Position numbers and translations under genes: made by a program
Notes under the pieces: model-generated
What the model was told of the DNA's origin: nothing
The model's database searches: none
What the model saw: the letters and a program-made list of their open reading frames with translations, nothing else
Shown: one piece after another, positions 49,310-58,033 of the stretch
Position numbering within the stretch: the first letter of the stretch is position 1
Layout: each line of letters opens with the position of its first letter
Assembly: GCF_018324205.1 (NCBI RefSeq)
Contig: NZ_AP023356.1
Coordinates: 8,872,501 to 8,936,500, forward strand
Length of the DNA stretch: 64,000 bases
Reading direction: 5' to 3'
Source of the DNA: Actinoplanes ianthinogenes
GTDB taxonomy: Bacteria > Actinomycetota > Actinomycetes > Mycobacteriales > Micromonosporaceae

Positions 49310-51319
49310 TCAGAACTGAATGCTGATGAGGCGGCGCCGGCCGCCGGTCATGGTCACCTTGGCGGTCACCGCGTTGCGGACCGTGGAGCTGAAGCCGAGG
49401 CCGGACAGCTGATCCGCCGACGGCTCGCACTTGGTGCGGTCGCCGAGAACCTCGAACACCTTGCGGTGCGGTTGCAGGTCGCGGCGGAGGAACTCGTTGT
49501 AGATCCCCCGGGTCGGCTGGTCGTTCACGCACCCTTTCAGCATGAAGAAGTAGTGGCGGTTGCCGACCTCGTTGTCGTCGAAGTAGTTCGGCGAGTACAT
49601 GATGGTCGACACCGGCACGAACTGTTCGGTGGTGATGCCCCACACGTCCTTGGCCGCGTTGCCCCGCCGCATGTCCTTGCCCGGCCGGAAAGCGGTGATC
49701 ACCTCGCCGGTGACCGTCATCCGGCCCACCTCGACGGTCTGCTGGTGGCCGACCGCCTGCTCGTAGCGGTAGTGCTCGATCCTCCCGTTGCTCTCGGTCT
49801 CGATCACGAAGCCGACCCCGCTGCTCTCCCGCTTGTTGTACTGGTTCACCTCGATCCGGTACTCGCCGTCGGGGACCTTGCCGGCCCAGGTGACGTTCTC
49901 CACCGGCTCCCGGGAGAACGCCCCGCCCGCGTTCATGTCGACGTCCAGCTTGTTGCGCTTTTCCCGGTACCAGATGTGGTCGCCGTTGGGCTCGAACACG
50001 TGCAGGTCGAGGTCGTCGTGGTTGAACCAGGACAGGCTCACCCGCAGCTTGCCGGTGACGTTGCCGCCGGCCCGCTTGACCTTCTCCTTGATCGAGTCGG
50101 TGACGTTGCCGCCGTAGGACCAGGCGAATTCGTTGTCCCAGAGGAACAGTCGTGGTGCGGCCGGGTGCCGGCCGGTGGTGAGACTGACGAAGTGCGGTTC
50201 GTGGCTGTTGGCGACCCACAGGTCGATACTCGTGGCGGCCGGCAGGACGTCCTTCATGAAGGTGACCACCGGAATCTCCTCCGGCTTCGCCTCACGCAGG
50301 CGCGCACCCGAGGACCCGGTGGTGGCGGCCTGCATGAGCAGCCCTTCGATGCCGTCCTTCATGCGCGACTGGGTGTCGTTGTCGACCCACAGCACGTTGG
50401 TGACCGACACGTCGGACAGCCGGGCGAACCGTCGCTGCAACGACTCCTCGATGCCCAGTTCGTCGATGGTCTTCATGGCGGCCTTGACCATCGCCGGGGT
50501 GATCAGCGCCTTGGGCCGCTGGTAGTTGTGCGGTGCCACCTTCGTCTCGAACGACCGGACCGCCTGCTCCAGGTCGACGCCCGCGGAGAGATCCTGGACG
50601 AGGGTGCCGATCACCGTGTTGCGGAACCGGGCCGCCGGGTTCATGGCGTTGGCGAACACGAAGGCTCGTGCGTCGCTCGCCTGCGCCCACCGGTTCTGCA
50701 GCGACCGGAACTCGGTCACCGCCCGGCGATGTTCCGCGCCGCGGTAGAGGGCGTTGTCGTCGATGAGGTCGACGACGGTGTCCAGGGCGTCCCGGGTCAG
50801 CTCGGCCAGGCCGCGCTGGAAGACCTGCACCGTGGTGTCGAAGCTGCCCTGTGCCGCGCCGACGTCCTCGGTGCGGTGCCGCTTGGCCACCGGGCCGTGC
50901 AGGTGGTGCCACACCTCGACCTGGCCGTCACGCAGCGTCCGGGTCGTCCTCGTGCCGTACTGGGTCTGGGTGGACCGGAAGACGGTGGACAACGGCAGCG
51001 TCCTGACGAATGCGTCCATTGCGGCGGCGACCACGGAGAAGACCGGGTCGGCTGCGGACACCCCGGACCATAGGGTGCGGATCTGTCCGTCGTGAATCTC
51101 GACGACGGTGCCGAAGTTCTTGATGAAACCGCGGCAGGTCGAGCAGTCGTACTCGGACCGCTCACGGAATCGGAGATTGGTGCCGGCGGGGAAGGAATCG
51201 AGAAAGGTGAGCCAGAGGGAGTCCCGGTCGAGGCCGTCGCCGGCCACGTACAACTCGCCCTTGGACATCGTGGACAGACGGGTCGTCACATCCGCTACGA
51301 ACTGCTGGAAATCGCTCAC
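49310..51319 (-). CDS. Large uncharacterised protein with a DUF2135/YfaP-like domain
   Basis: A 669-aa cytoplasmic-looking protein. Near the N-terminus it has EYDCSTCRGFIKNFGTVVEI, a Cys-x-x-Cys-type pair. The middle is a ~300-residue mostly helical part. Residues ~425-530 hold the DUF2135/YfaP-like beta domain: VSLSWFNHDDLDLHVFEPNGDHIWY, LDVDMNAGG and GEYRIEVNQY. The C-terminus carries YSPNYFDDN and HYFFMLKGC. No membrane or signal segments. I know of no function. GTG start with GGGGAT upstream. Operon with the 131-aa partner. Confidence 0.78.
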   Translation of the reverse strand: MSDFQQFVADVTTRLSTMSKGELYVAGDGLDRDSLWLTFLDSFPAGTNLRFRERSEYDCSTCRGFIKNFGTVVEIHDGQIRTLWSGVSAADPVFSVVAAAMDAFVRTLPLSTVFRSTQTQYGTRTTRTLRDGQVEVWHHLHGPVAKRHRTEDVGAAQGSFDTTVQVFQRGLAELTRDALDTVVDLIDDNALYRGAEHRRAVTEFRSLQNRWAQASDARAFVFANAMNPAARFRNTVIGTLVQDLSAGVDLEQAVRSFETKVAPHNYQRPKALITPAMVKAAMKTIDELGIEESLQRRFARLSDVSVTNVLWVDNDTQSRMKDGIEGLLMQAATTGSSGARLREAKPEEIPVVTFMKDVLPAATSIDLWVANSHEPHFVSLTTGRHPAAPRLFLWDNEFAWSYGGNVTDSIKEKVKRAGGNVTGKLRVSLSWFNHDDLDLHVFEPNGDHIWYREKRNKLDVDMNAGGAFSREPVENVTWAGKVPDGEYRIEVNQYNKRESSGVGFVIETESNGRIEHYRYEQAVGHQQTVEVGRMTVTGEVITAFRPGKDMRRGNAAKDVWGITTEQFVPVSTIMYSPNYFDDNEVGNRHYFFMLKGCVNDQPTRGIYNEFLRRDLQPHRKVFEVLGDRTKCEPSADQLSGLGFSSTVRNAVTAKVTMTGGRRRLISIQF

Positions 51320-51389
51320 GTGTCATCCCCTTTGAACACCGGAGATCCTAGGGAGCGCAAGCAATCGGAGAAACGTATTTCCGGCCGTC

Positions 51390-53120
51390 CTACCGTCCTG
51401 GGGTGCAGATCCAGCGGCCGTTGCGCCAGCCGCAGGTCTGCTCGTAACCGGAGCGGAACGACCCGAGCCAGGCGATGTCGTCCCGGTACCGCGTGGGCGG
51501 CGCCGTCCGGGCGAAGTTGGCCGCGTCGTCGATGCTGCCGCTCCCGTCGTAGCGGGCGACGGCCGGATAGGGGTAGACCGGCCGGGTCCGCACGACGGTG
51601 TCGTCCTGGCGCTTCGTGGCGACGAGCCGGTCGGGTGCGACGCCGTCCTCGACCCAGGCCATGGCCGGGGTGAGCGCGTCGATCGCGTCCGGTCCCTGGC
51701 CGTCACCGCAGTGGGCGACGCCCGGCAGCATGAACAGGCGGGCGAACTTCTGCGTGGCGTCCGTCCCGCCCATCCGCTCGACGAGGGCATGGTAGTAGGC
51801 GATCGTCCCGTAGGGCGAGATCGCCGGATCGGCCCAGCCGTGCCAGAGCAGCAGTTTCCCGCCGGCGGCGCGGAAGGCCGTCAGGTCGGGATCGCTCGCG
51901 TCGTAGATGCCGGCCCGCTGGTAGATCTCGGCGAATGTCGCCGAGTCGAAGTGCAGGTCGTGCAGCGTCATCGCCGGCCGGGCGGACGGGTAGGCGAGGT
52001 ACTTCAGCGCGTTCGTCGCGTTGCGCTCGGCCACGGCCGGGTCACCGCCGGCGGTCGGGGTCACCCAGTGGGCCCAGTTCGCTTCCGAGCCCACGGGCTC
52101 ACCGCCCGGATACATCCGCCGGCCCCGCTCATCGCGCGGCCCGTCATAAAGCTTGCGTACGGCCTCAGCCTGCACGTCGGTGAGGCAGTCCGCCCGGTCG
52201 GTGCCCGCCGGGCAGCGCAGACTCCGCGGATCGAACGCGCAGGCACGAGGGTCGTCGATCTGGCCGTCGGCCAGCCCGTCCCGCGCGTCGCACTCGCGCA
52301 GGACGGCGGCGTGCAGCGCGGGAAGCTTGGCGGCGGTCAGGATGGGCCGCCCCCGCGCGTCGGTGTTCGCCGTGGCGTGCCAGCCCGTGGACCAGACGAT
52401 GAGCGAGGTGAGCAGCGACGCCGGGGCGCCGGCGACGATGCCGTCGAAGTCGTGCGGGTAGCGCTGCGCCTCGGTCAGCCCCTCGTGGCCGCCCTGCGAG
52501 CAGCCGTCGAAGTAGGAGTATCGCGGGCCCCGCCCGTAGTAGAGCGCGATGATCCGTTTGGTGACCAGGGCGACGACGTGGTCGGCCCGGTAGCCGAAGT
52601 CGACCCGTAGCTGCGGGTCGGCGCCGAACGTCGCGTCGAAGCCGGAGACGCCGACGTGCCCCTGGTTGTTGGTGGCCAGGACGAAGTCGCCACGGCTCAG
52701 CGGCACGCACCCGTCCGACGCGTCGGCGTAGAAGTCGATGGACCCGCAGAGCGATGCGCACCCGAGTTGCAGATAGCGCTGCCGCCACGTCGTGGTCGGG
52801 AGGAACACGTCGAACTGGATCTGCGGCGCGACGGTTCCCTTGACCTCGCAGGCCGCCGAGCCGTCCGGCGAGGTCGTCTCGGTCGCGGACCCGATGACCG
52901 CCGGGGCGCCGGGAGTTCCCGACAGGTCCTGCCCGGCGAGGGCCGCGCAGTCGATCCTCGGCAGCACCACGGCAAGGTCCGAGGACGACCCGGCCGCTCC
53001 GGCCCCGGCCGCCGGGGGCGCGGCCTGGGCGCTGCCGACCATCACAAGGACGGCGAGCACGACCGGCAGCGCCCGGAATCCGGCGGTGCGGGTGGCCCGG
53101 CCCGATACACGAGCGCGCAT
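51390..53120 (-). CDS. Secreted tannase / feruloyl esterase family protein
   Basis: A 576-aa exported enzyme: signal peptide (VVLAVLVMVGSAQA), then a tannase/feruloyl-esterase domain with the CS-D-HC signature: Cys207-Ser208 in GCSQGG, Asp431 in GWADPAISP and His470-Cys471 in GVAHCGDG. In this family Cys207 and Cys471 form a disulfide next to the triad. Substrate could be galloyl, feruloyl or other aromatic esters of plant material. Stop is 38 bp beyond the module gene's start region. Well suited to plant-debris degradation. Confidence 0.92.
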   Translation of the reverse strand: MRARVSGRATRTAGFRALPVVLAVLVMVGSAQAAPPAAGAGAAGSSSDLAVVLPRIDCAALAGQDLSGTPGAPAVIGSATETTSPDGSAACEVKGTVAPQIQFDVFLPTTTWRQRYLQLGCASLCGSIDFYADASDGCVPLSRGDFVLATNNQGHVGVSGFDATFGADPQLRVDFGYRADHVVALVTKRIIALYYGRGPRYSYFDGCSQGGHEGLTEAQRYPHDFDGIVAGAPASLLTSLIVWSTGWHATANTDARGRPILTAAKLPALHAAVLRECDARDGLADGQIDDPRACAFDPRSLRCPAGTDRADCLTDVQAEAVRKLYDGPRDERGRRMYPGGEPVGSEANWAHWVTPTAGGDPAVAERNATNALKYLAYPSARPAMTLHDLHFDSATFAEIYQRAGIYDASDPDLTAFRAAGGKLLLWHGWADPAISPYGTIAYYHALVERMGGTDATQKFARLFMLPGVAHCGDGQGPDAIDALTPAMAWVEDGVAPDRLVATKRQDDTVVRTRPVYPYPAVARYDGSGSIDDAANFARTAPPTRYRDDIAWLGSFRSGYEQTCGWRNGRWICTPGR

Positions 53121-53271
53121 GCGTGTCCTCCCCGTTTCGCGGCGTACTGCGAGTGCACGACACGAGCACGGAAAGCTAAATATGGTGGCGAGCGGCGTGT
53201 CAATACCAAAGTGGACAGCCGGCGGGCTCGCCGGGTGTCACGAACCCGGGTGTTCTCCGGTCCTGCATGAC

Positions 53272-54423
53272 ATGACCTCGACTGTTCCCGGCCGGCTGCG
53301 GCCGATGAGAGCGCGCCGCGCCGACGAGCCGCACCGGGTCGCGACGCCGCTGGAGCTCTTCTTCGACCTGTGTTTCGTGGTCGCCGTCGCGCAGGCGGCC
53401 GCGCTGCTGCACCAAAGCGTCGCCGGGCACCACGTCGCGCACGGCCTTCGGAGCTACCTGATGGTGTTCTTCGCCATCTGGTGGGCGTGGATGAACTTCA
53501 CCTGGTTCGCGTCGGCGTACGACACCGACGACGACCTCTACCGGCTGGTCACCATGGTGCAGATCGCCGGTGTGCTGGTGCTCGCGGCGGGTGTCGGTCC
53601 CGCGTTCACCGACGGCGACTACCAGGTCGTCACCGCGGGCTACGTGGTGATGCGGCTGGCCCTGGTCACGCAGTGGCTGCGCGCCGCGAAGGCCGACGCG
53701 CCCCGCCGCCGGACGGCGCTGCGGTACGCGACCGGTGTGACCGTGGCGCAAGGGCTCTGGCTGCTGAGCCTGCTCGCGCCGCACGAGTGGTCGCTCGGCG
53801 TGTTCCTGCTGCTCGTCGTCGCCGAGCTCGCCGTGCCGGTGTGGGCGGAACTCGCTCCCGGTGGGCCGACCACCTATCACCCGCATCACATCGCCGAACG
53901 GTACGGCCTGTTCACGCTCATGGTCCTGGGTGAAGCGGTCGCCGCTGCCACGATCGCGTTCCGCGACGGCCTCGACAAGACGGCGCAGCACCCGGCCGGA
54001 CTGCTGCGGCTCGCCGTCGCCGCCGTGGTGATCGTGTTCGCCCTGTGGTGGCTGTACTTCGACCGGCCGGTACGCCGCCGGTTCGCCTCCTTGCGAGCAT
54101 CGCTGTCCTGGGGATACGGGCACTACTGCGTGTTCGCGGCCGCAGCCGCGGCCGGCGCCGGTCTGAGCGTGGCCGTCGACCGGGTGACCCATCCCGCCGA
54201 CGTCACCGGCAGGCTGGCGGGGTACGCGATCGCCGTGCCGGTGGCGGTCTATCTGCTGGCCCTGTGGTTGCTGCTGATCCGCCCGGAGGAGCGCGGCCGG
54301 CACCGGCTGCTGCTTCCCGGTGCGGCGCTCCTCACGCTCGTCACGCCGCTGCTGCCGGTCCCGATCGAGTCGCTGGCAGCCCTTCTCGTCGCGCTGGTCA
54401 CGCTGCGGGTAGCCGCCCGTTGA
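53272..54423 (+). CDS. Low-temperature-requirement A (LtrA) family membrane protein
   Basis: A 383-aa polytopic protein with about ten membrane helices. ATPLELFFDLCFVVAVAQAAALLH near residue 24 is the LtrA signature, followed by FFAIWWAWMNFTWFASAYDTDDDLYRL and ERYGLFTLMVLGEAVAA. The family is common in actinomycetes; its function is not settled. The ATG at 53272 (another ATG five bases before is out of frame) gives a 12-residue lead before the conserved core. Confidence 0.9.
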   Translation: MTSTVPGRLRPMRARRADEPHRVATPLELFFDLCFVVAVAQAAALLHQSVAGHHVAHGLRSYLMVFFAIWWAWMNFTWFASAYDTDDDLYRLVTMVQIAGVLVLAAGVGPAFTDGDYQVVTAGYVVMRLALVTQWLRAAKADAPRRRTALRYATGVTVAQGLWLLSLLAPHEWSLGVFLLLVVAELAVPVWAELAPGGPTTYHPHHIAERYGLFTLMVLGEAVAAATIAFRDGLDKTAQHPAGLLRLAVAAVVIVFALWWLYFDRPVRRRFASLRASLSWGYGHYCVFAAAAAAGAGLSVAVDRVTHPADVTGRLAGYAIAVPVAVYLLALWLLLIRPEERGRHRLLLPGAALLTLVTPLLPVPIESLAALLVALVTLRVAAR

Positions 54424-54486
54424 CCGCCTGAGGAAAATCGCCCGGGATGCTGTCACAGACCGGCCGGGCGCCCGGTCCTAGTGGGT

Positions 54487-55830
54487 ATGACGACACCTGA
54501 TCACTGTCTCAGCCTGGTACGCGCCGCCGACCGCCCGCTCGGGACGGCCCGGTACGGGCGCATGTTCGCCGGGCTCGATCCGCTGGGCGTCGCCTCCGAG
54601 CAGTTGACGCGGGCCGGGGACGCCGGCGGGATCTGCGACGCCGCGGCGGTCCTCGCCGCGCCGGGCAGCCATGACGACGGCCGCGAGGCCGCCGGATGGC
54701 CGTTCTTCGGTCAGCTGGTGGCACACGACATCACCGCCGACCGTTCGCCGCTGACCACCGATGCCGCCGCGCCGCGCAACGCCCGGAGCCCGAGACTCAA
54801 CCTGGAGACCGTCTATGCGGACGGCCCGATCGGCTCGCCGTTCCTGTTCGACCGCGAGGACCCGGACAAGTTCCTGCTCAGCGCGGACGGCGCCGACGTG
54901 CCGCGCAACAACCAGGGTGTCGCGCTCATCGGTGATCCCCGCAATGACGTCCACCTGTTCTCGCTTAGCCTGCACGTCGCGTTGCTGCACGCGCACAATC
55001 GCATCGTCGACCGGCTGCGCCGCGAAGGTGTCCCGGCGGCCGACGTCTTCGATCAGGCGCGGATCTGCCTGACCTGGCACTACCAATGGGTCGTGGTGCA
55101 CGACTTCCTGCCCCGGGTGGTCGGGGCCCAGCTGGTCGAGGAGGTGCTCAGCGAGGGAGCACGGTGGTACACGTCGTCGCCGTCGCAGGCCTTCATCCCG
55201 CTGGAGTTCGCCGACGCGGCGTTCCGATACGGGCACGGTCAGATCCGGTACGCGTACCGTCTGATCGCGAACGGCCCGCAGGTGCCGCTCTTCCCGGACC
55301 TGGTCGGTTTCGGTCCGCTGCCCGCGGACCGGCGGCTGGACCTCGCGCAGATCTTCGACGTGCCCGGGCAGCCGGCCGCGCAGCGCGCCAAACGCCTGGA
55401 CGGCCGGCTGGCGGCCGGCCTGATCGGGCTGCCCGCGCAGGTCACCGGCGGCGCCTACCACTCGCTGGCGGCTCGCGACCTGCTCCGGGGCGAGACCACC
55501 GGCCTGTCCAGCGGCGAGGCGGTCGCCGCGGTCATCGGAGCGCAGCCGCTGAGCGCGGACGAGCTCGGGTACGACTGGCCGCACGGCACGCCGTTGTGGT
55601 TCTACATCCTCAAAGAGGCCGAGCATCGCGGTGGCGGTGACCGGCTGGGCCCGGTCGGCGGCCGGATCGTCGCGGAGGTGCTGATCGGGCTGCTCAGAGC
55701 CGACCCGGTCAGTTACCTGAGTCTGGAACCGGACTGGACACCCACCCTGGCGGCACCGTTCGGGGTGACGGACCTGCTCATCGGTCGTGACACCGGCGCC
55801 CGCGCGAGGATCGGCGCGGTCGATGTCTGA
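54487..55830 (+). CDS. Heme peroxidase (animal/peroxidase-cyclooxygenase type)
   Basis: A 447-aa protein of the peroxidase-cyclooxygenase superfamily. GWPFFGQLVAHDITADRSPL carries the distal His next to the Asp/Glu heme-ester region, and LEFADAAFRYGHGQIR holds the proximal His; HVALLHAHNRIVDRL is the catalytic Arg region. There is no signal peptide. It should bind heme and oxidise substrates with H2O2. GTG at 54481 could add two residues. It lies 26 bp upstream of the ECF sigma gene and may be in its operon. Confidence 0.9.
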   Translation: MTTPDHCLSLVRAADRPLGTARYGRMFAGLDPLGVASEQLTRAGDAGGICDAAAVLAAPGSHDDGREAAGWPFFGQLVAHDITADRSPLTTDAAAPRNARSPRLNLETVYADGPIGSPFLFDREDPDKFLLSADGADVPRNNQGVALIGDPRNDVHLFSLSLHVALLHAHNRIVDRLRREGVPAADVFDQARICLTWHYQWVVVHDFLPRVVGAQLVEEVLSEGARWYTSSPSQAFIPLEFADAAFRYGHGQIRYAYRLIANGPQVPLFPDLVGFGPLPADRRLDLAQIFDVPGQPAAQRAKRLDGRLAAGLIGLPAQVTGGAYHSLAARDLLRGETTGLSSGEAVAAVIGAQPLSADELGYDWPHGTPLWFYILKEAEHRGGGDRLGPVGGRIVAEVLIGLLRADPVSYLSLEPDWTPTLAAPFGVTDLLIGRDTGARARIGAVDV

Positions 55831-55856
55831 GGATGGGACGACCGGAGGGGACGACG

Positions 55857-56726
55857 ATGGAACTGAGTGACCTGGACGAGGCCGCGACCGTGTTCACACA
55901 GGTGCGCCCGCGCCTGTTCGGGATCGCTTATCGGATGCTCGGCAGCGCCGCCGAGGCCGAGGATCTGGTGCAGGACGTGTGGCTGCGCTGGCAGAACTAC
56001 GACCGTGACACCGTGCAGAACCCGGCGGCGTTCCTGGCCACGACCACCACCCGCCTCGCGATCAACCACCTGCAATCGGCACGGGTACGCCGGGAGACCT
56101 ACATCGGTCCGTGGCTGCCCGAGCCGGTCGACACCTCAGCCGACCCCTACCTGGGTGCGGAGACCGGCGACGCCCTCGAATTCGCGGTGCTGATCCTGCT
56201 CGAGAAACTGACGCCCACCGAACGGGCGGCCTACGTGCTGCGGGAGGCGTTCGATTATCCGTACGCTCAGATCGCCGTCATCCTGCAGACCAGCGAGCCC
56301 GCCGTGCGGCAGTTGGTGAGCCGGGCCCGCAAGCACGTGAACAGCCAGCGCAAGGCGCCCGTCGAGGTCGGGGCCCAGCGCGAGCTGCTGAGCGCGTTCA
56401 TCACAGCGGCCCGCGCCGGCGACCTCGCGGGCCTGGAGAAACTGTTCGCGGCCGACGTCGCCAGCATCACCGACGGCAACGGCGCCAAGCACGCGGCCCG
56501 CCGGGTGGTCGAGGGCGCCACACCGGTCGCGAAATTCGTGGCGGCGTTCTCCTCGTTCTGGTGGGACGGTGTCGAGGCCCGGTTCGTCACCCTCAACGGC
56601 CGGCCCGCCGCGGTGCTGGAGCACGCCGGCGGCATCAAGGCGGTGCTGACCCTCACCGCGTCGGCGGACGGCATCGACCACCTGCTGTGGCTGATGAACC
56701 CGGACAAGATCGCGGCCGTCCGCTGA
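55857..56726 (+). CDS. ECF41-type sigma factor (SigJ-like) with C-terminal NTF2-like domain
   Basis: A 289-aa ECF sigma factor. Region 2 (VRPRLFGIAYRMLGSAAEAEDLVQDVWLRW) and region 4 (LTPTERAAYVLREAFDYPYAQIAVIL...VSRARKHV) are followed by a SnoaL/NTF2-like domain (residues ~175-289) with DGNGAKHAARRVVEGA and a LWLMNPDKI end. In ECF41 factors this domain controls sigma activity without a separate anti-sigma factor. GGAGGGG lies seven bases upstream of the ATG. The following gene is a free-standing copy of the C-terminal domain. Confidence 0.92.
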   Translation: MELSDLDEAATVFTQVRPRLFGIAYRMLGSAAEAEDLVQDVWLRWQNYDRDTVQNPAAFLATTTTRLAINHLQSARVRRETYIGPWLPEPVDTSADPYLGAETGDALEFAVLILLEKLTPTERAAYVLREAFDYPYAQIAVILQTSEPAVRQLVSRARKHVNSQRKAPVEVGAQRELLSAFITAARAGDLAGLEKLFAADVASITDGNGAKHAARRVVEGATPVAKFVAAFSSFWWDGVEARFVTLNGRPAAVLEHAGGIKAVLTLTASADGIDHLLWLMNPDKIAAVR

Positions 56727-56747
56727 GCGGGCCATGAGGGGTGGCTG

Positions 56748-57101
56748 ATGGAGACGATGCTCCGTCTGGCCGGCGCGTGCGTCGCCGGTGACCTCGGCAC
56801 GGTCGAGGCGCTGCTGGCCGCCGACGCGGTGGCCGTCTGCGACGGCGGCGGCCTGGTGCCGGCGGCCACGGGTCCGGTGCGCGGCGCCGGCGAGGTGGCG
56901 CTGCTGCTCATCGGTGTGCTGGGCCGGCCCGGCACCGACCTGAGCGTCGAGGATGTGAACGGGCGGCCCGGGCTCGTGCTGCGCCGCCGGGACGGCACGG
57001 CCGTGGCTGTGGTGGCCGCCGCCCGATGCGGCGCGACGCGCCTGACAACGCTGTGGATGGTGCTGAACCCGGCGAAACTGCACGGCTGGCACCGCGGGTG
57101 A
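56748..57101 (+). CDS. Stand-alone NTF2-like domain homologous to the ECF41 C-terminus
   Basis: A 117-aa protein that matches the last ~110 residues of the sigma factor just upstream: AGDLGTVEALLAADAVAVCDGGG, VRGAGEVALLL, VNGRPGLVLRR and LWMVLNPAKL line up with its AGDLAGLEKLFAADVASITDGNG, VEGATPVAKFV, LNGRPAAVLEH and LWLMNPDKI. It has no sigma regions 2 or 4. It may compete with or modulate the built-in domain, or be a relic of tandem duplication. Gap 21 bp, so co-transcribed. Confidence 0.8.
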   Translation: METMLRLAGACVAGDLGTVEALLAADAVAVCDGGGLVPAATGPVRGAGEVALLLIGVLGRPGTDLSVEDVNGRPGLVLRRRDGTAVAVVAAARCGATRLTTLWMVLNPAKLHGWHRG

Positions 57102-57117
57102 TCACACCCGACGGCAA

Positions 57118-57145
57118 ACGGCCCGCACCGGATGGTGCGGGCCGT
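57118..57145. terminator. Perfect bidirectional terminator hairpin
   Basis: ACGGCCCGCACC pairs perfectly with GGTGCGGGCCGT around GGAT. It lies between the convergent NTF2-like gene (16 bp after its stop) and the NAD(P)-binding protein gene (11 bp from its stop) and can end both. Confidence 0.88.
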
Positions 57146-57156
57146 CGCTGGATCGC

Positions 57157-57897
57157 CTACTTCTTGGCCGCGAGCCACTCGCCGAAGGTGGTCGCGGCGA
57201 GGTGGGCGTCGCCCTTGGCGATCAGCGCGTCGCCCGGCACCGCGGCGAACATGCCCGCCGTGGGGTCCACCACGACCGGGCGGTGGTCCCCGTTCGCCTC
57301 GAGCGCGATCCGGCCGAGTTCGTCGAGCGTGAACACCTCCGGGCCGGCGACGTTGCGGTAGCCGTTCAGCGGCGCGCCGACGCTGACCTTCGCCACCTCG
57401 GCGGCGATGTCGGCCGAGGCGAGCGGCTGCACCGGCGTCGCGGGCAGGCGCACGGTGTGCTCGTCGGAGGTCCACGACAGCACCGCGGGCACGAACTCGA
57501 AGAACTGCGTGGCCCGCACGATCGACCACGGCACCGGTCCCGCCTTGAGGATGTCCTCCTGCAACACCTTGGCCCGGTAGTAGTCCAGGCCGGGCACCTG
57601 GTCGACCCCGACGATCGACAGGATCACCGCGTGCCCGACGCCCTGGCGCTGGGCGGCGGCCACCATGTTGTCCATCGTCGTACGGAAGAAGTCCGGCGAC
57701 TTGTCGTCGAAGGTGGGCGAGTTGGTCAGGTTCACCACCACGTCGGCACCCTTCAGACCGTCATCGAGCCCCTGGCCGCTGAGCAGGTCGACGCCGCTCG
57801 ACGGCGACAGCGGCACCGCCTCGTGCCCGTGGTCGGAGAGCAACCTGACGACCTGGGAGCCGATGAGGCCGGTCCCGCCCAGCACTGCGATCTTCAT
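57157..57897 (-). CDS. NAD(P)H-binding (NmrA/SDR-like) protein
   Basis: A 246-aa atypical SDR: IAVLGGTGLIGSQVVRLL is the GxxGxxG cofactor motif, VVNLTNSPTFDD and HAVILSIVGVD follow, and YYRAKVLQEDIL carries a YxxxK. This is the NmrA/complex-I-like group used as redox sensors or epimerase-like enzymes. In actinomycetes such genes often lie beside SigJ/ECF41 genes and may be part of the sigma's regulon; here it converges on that operon. ATG 57897 is used. Confidence 0.88.
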   Translation of the reverse strand: MKIAVLGGTGLIGSQVVRLLSDHGHEAVPLSPSSGVDLLSGQGLDDGLKGADVVVNLTNSPTFDDKSPDFFRTTMDNMVAAAQRQGVGHAVILSIVGVDQVPGLDYYRAKVLQEDILKAGPVPWSIVRATQFFEFVPAVLSWTSDEHTVRLPATPVQPLASADIAAEVAKVSVGAPLNGYRNVAGPEVFTLDELGRIALEANGDHRPVVVDPTAGMFAAVPGDALIAKGDAHLAATTFGEWLAAKK

Positions 57898-58033
57898 GCG
57901 AACCACAACCTTTCGCTGTCACTGCCTTGTCACCGAGTTGACCGGACAGCCTCGCGAGTTGTGACACGCCGCGGCGCCTCGAGGATCGCCGGCACAGCGG
58001 CAGAGCGCGCTGTGCCGGCGATCTCGATCAGAA

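Noticed and set aside
48836..51073. A 745-codon open frame on the plus strand, opposite the two-gene module
   Set aside because: It is antisense to genes with recognisable domains and has the Val/Gly/His/Arg-rich, low-complexity look of a high-GC shadow frame.
54440..54480. GC-rich inverted repeat before the heme peroxidase (GACCGG ... CCGGTC)
   Set aside because: The stem is only six base pairs with a GC-rich loop; too weak to call a terminator or operator.
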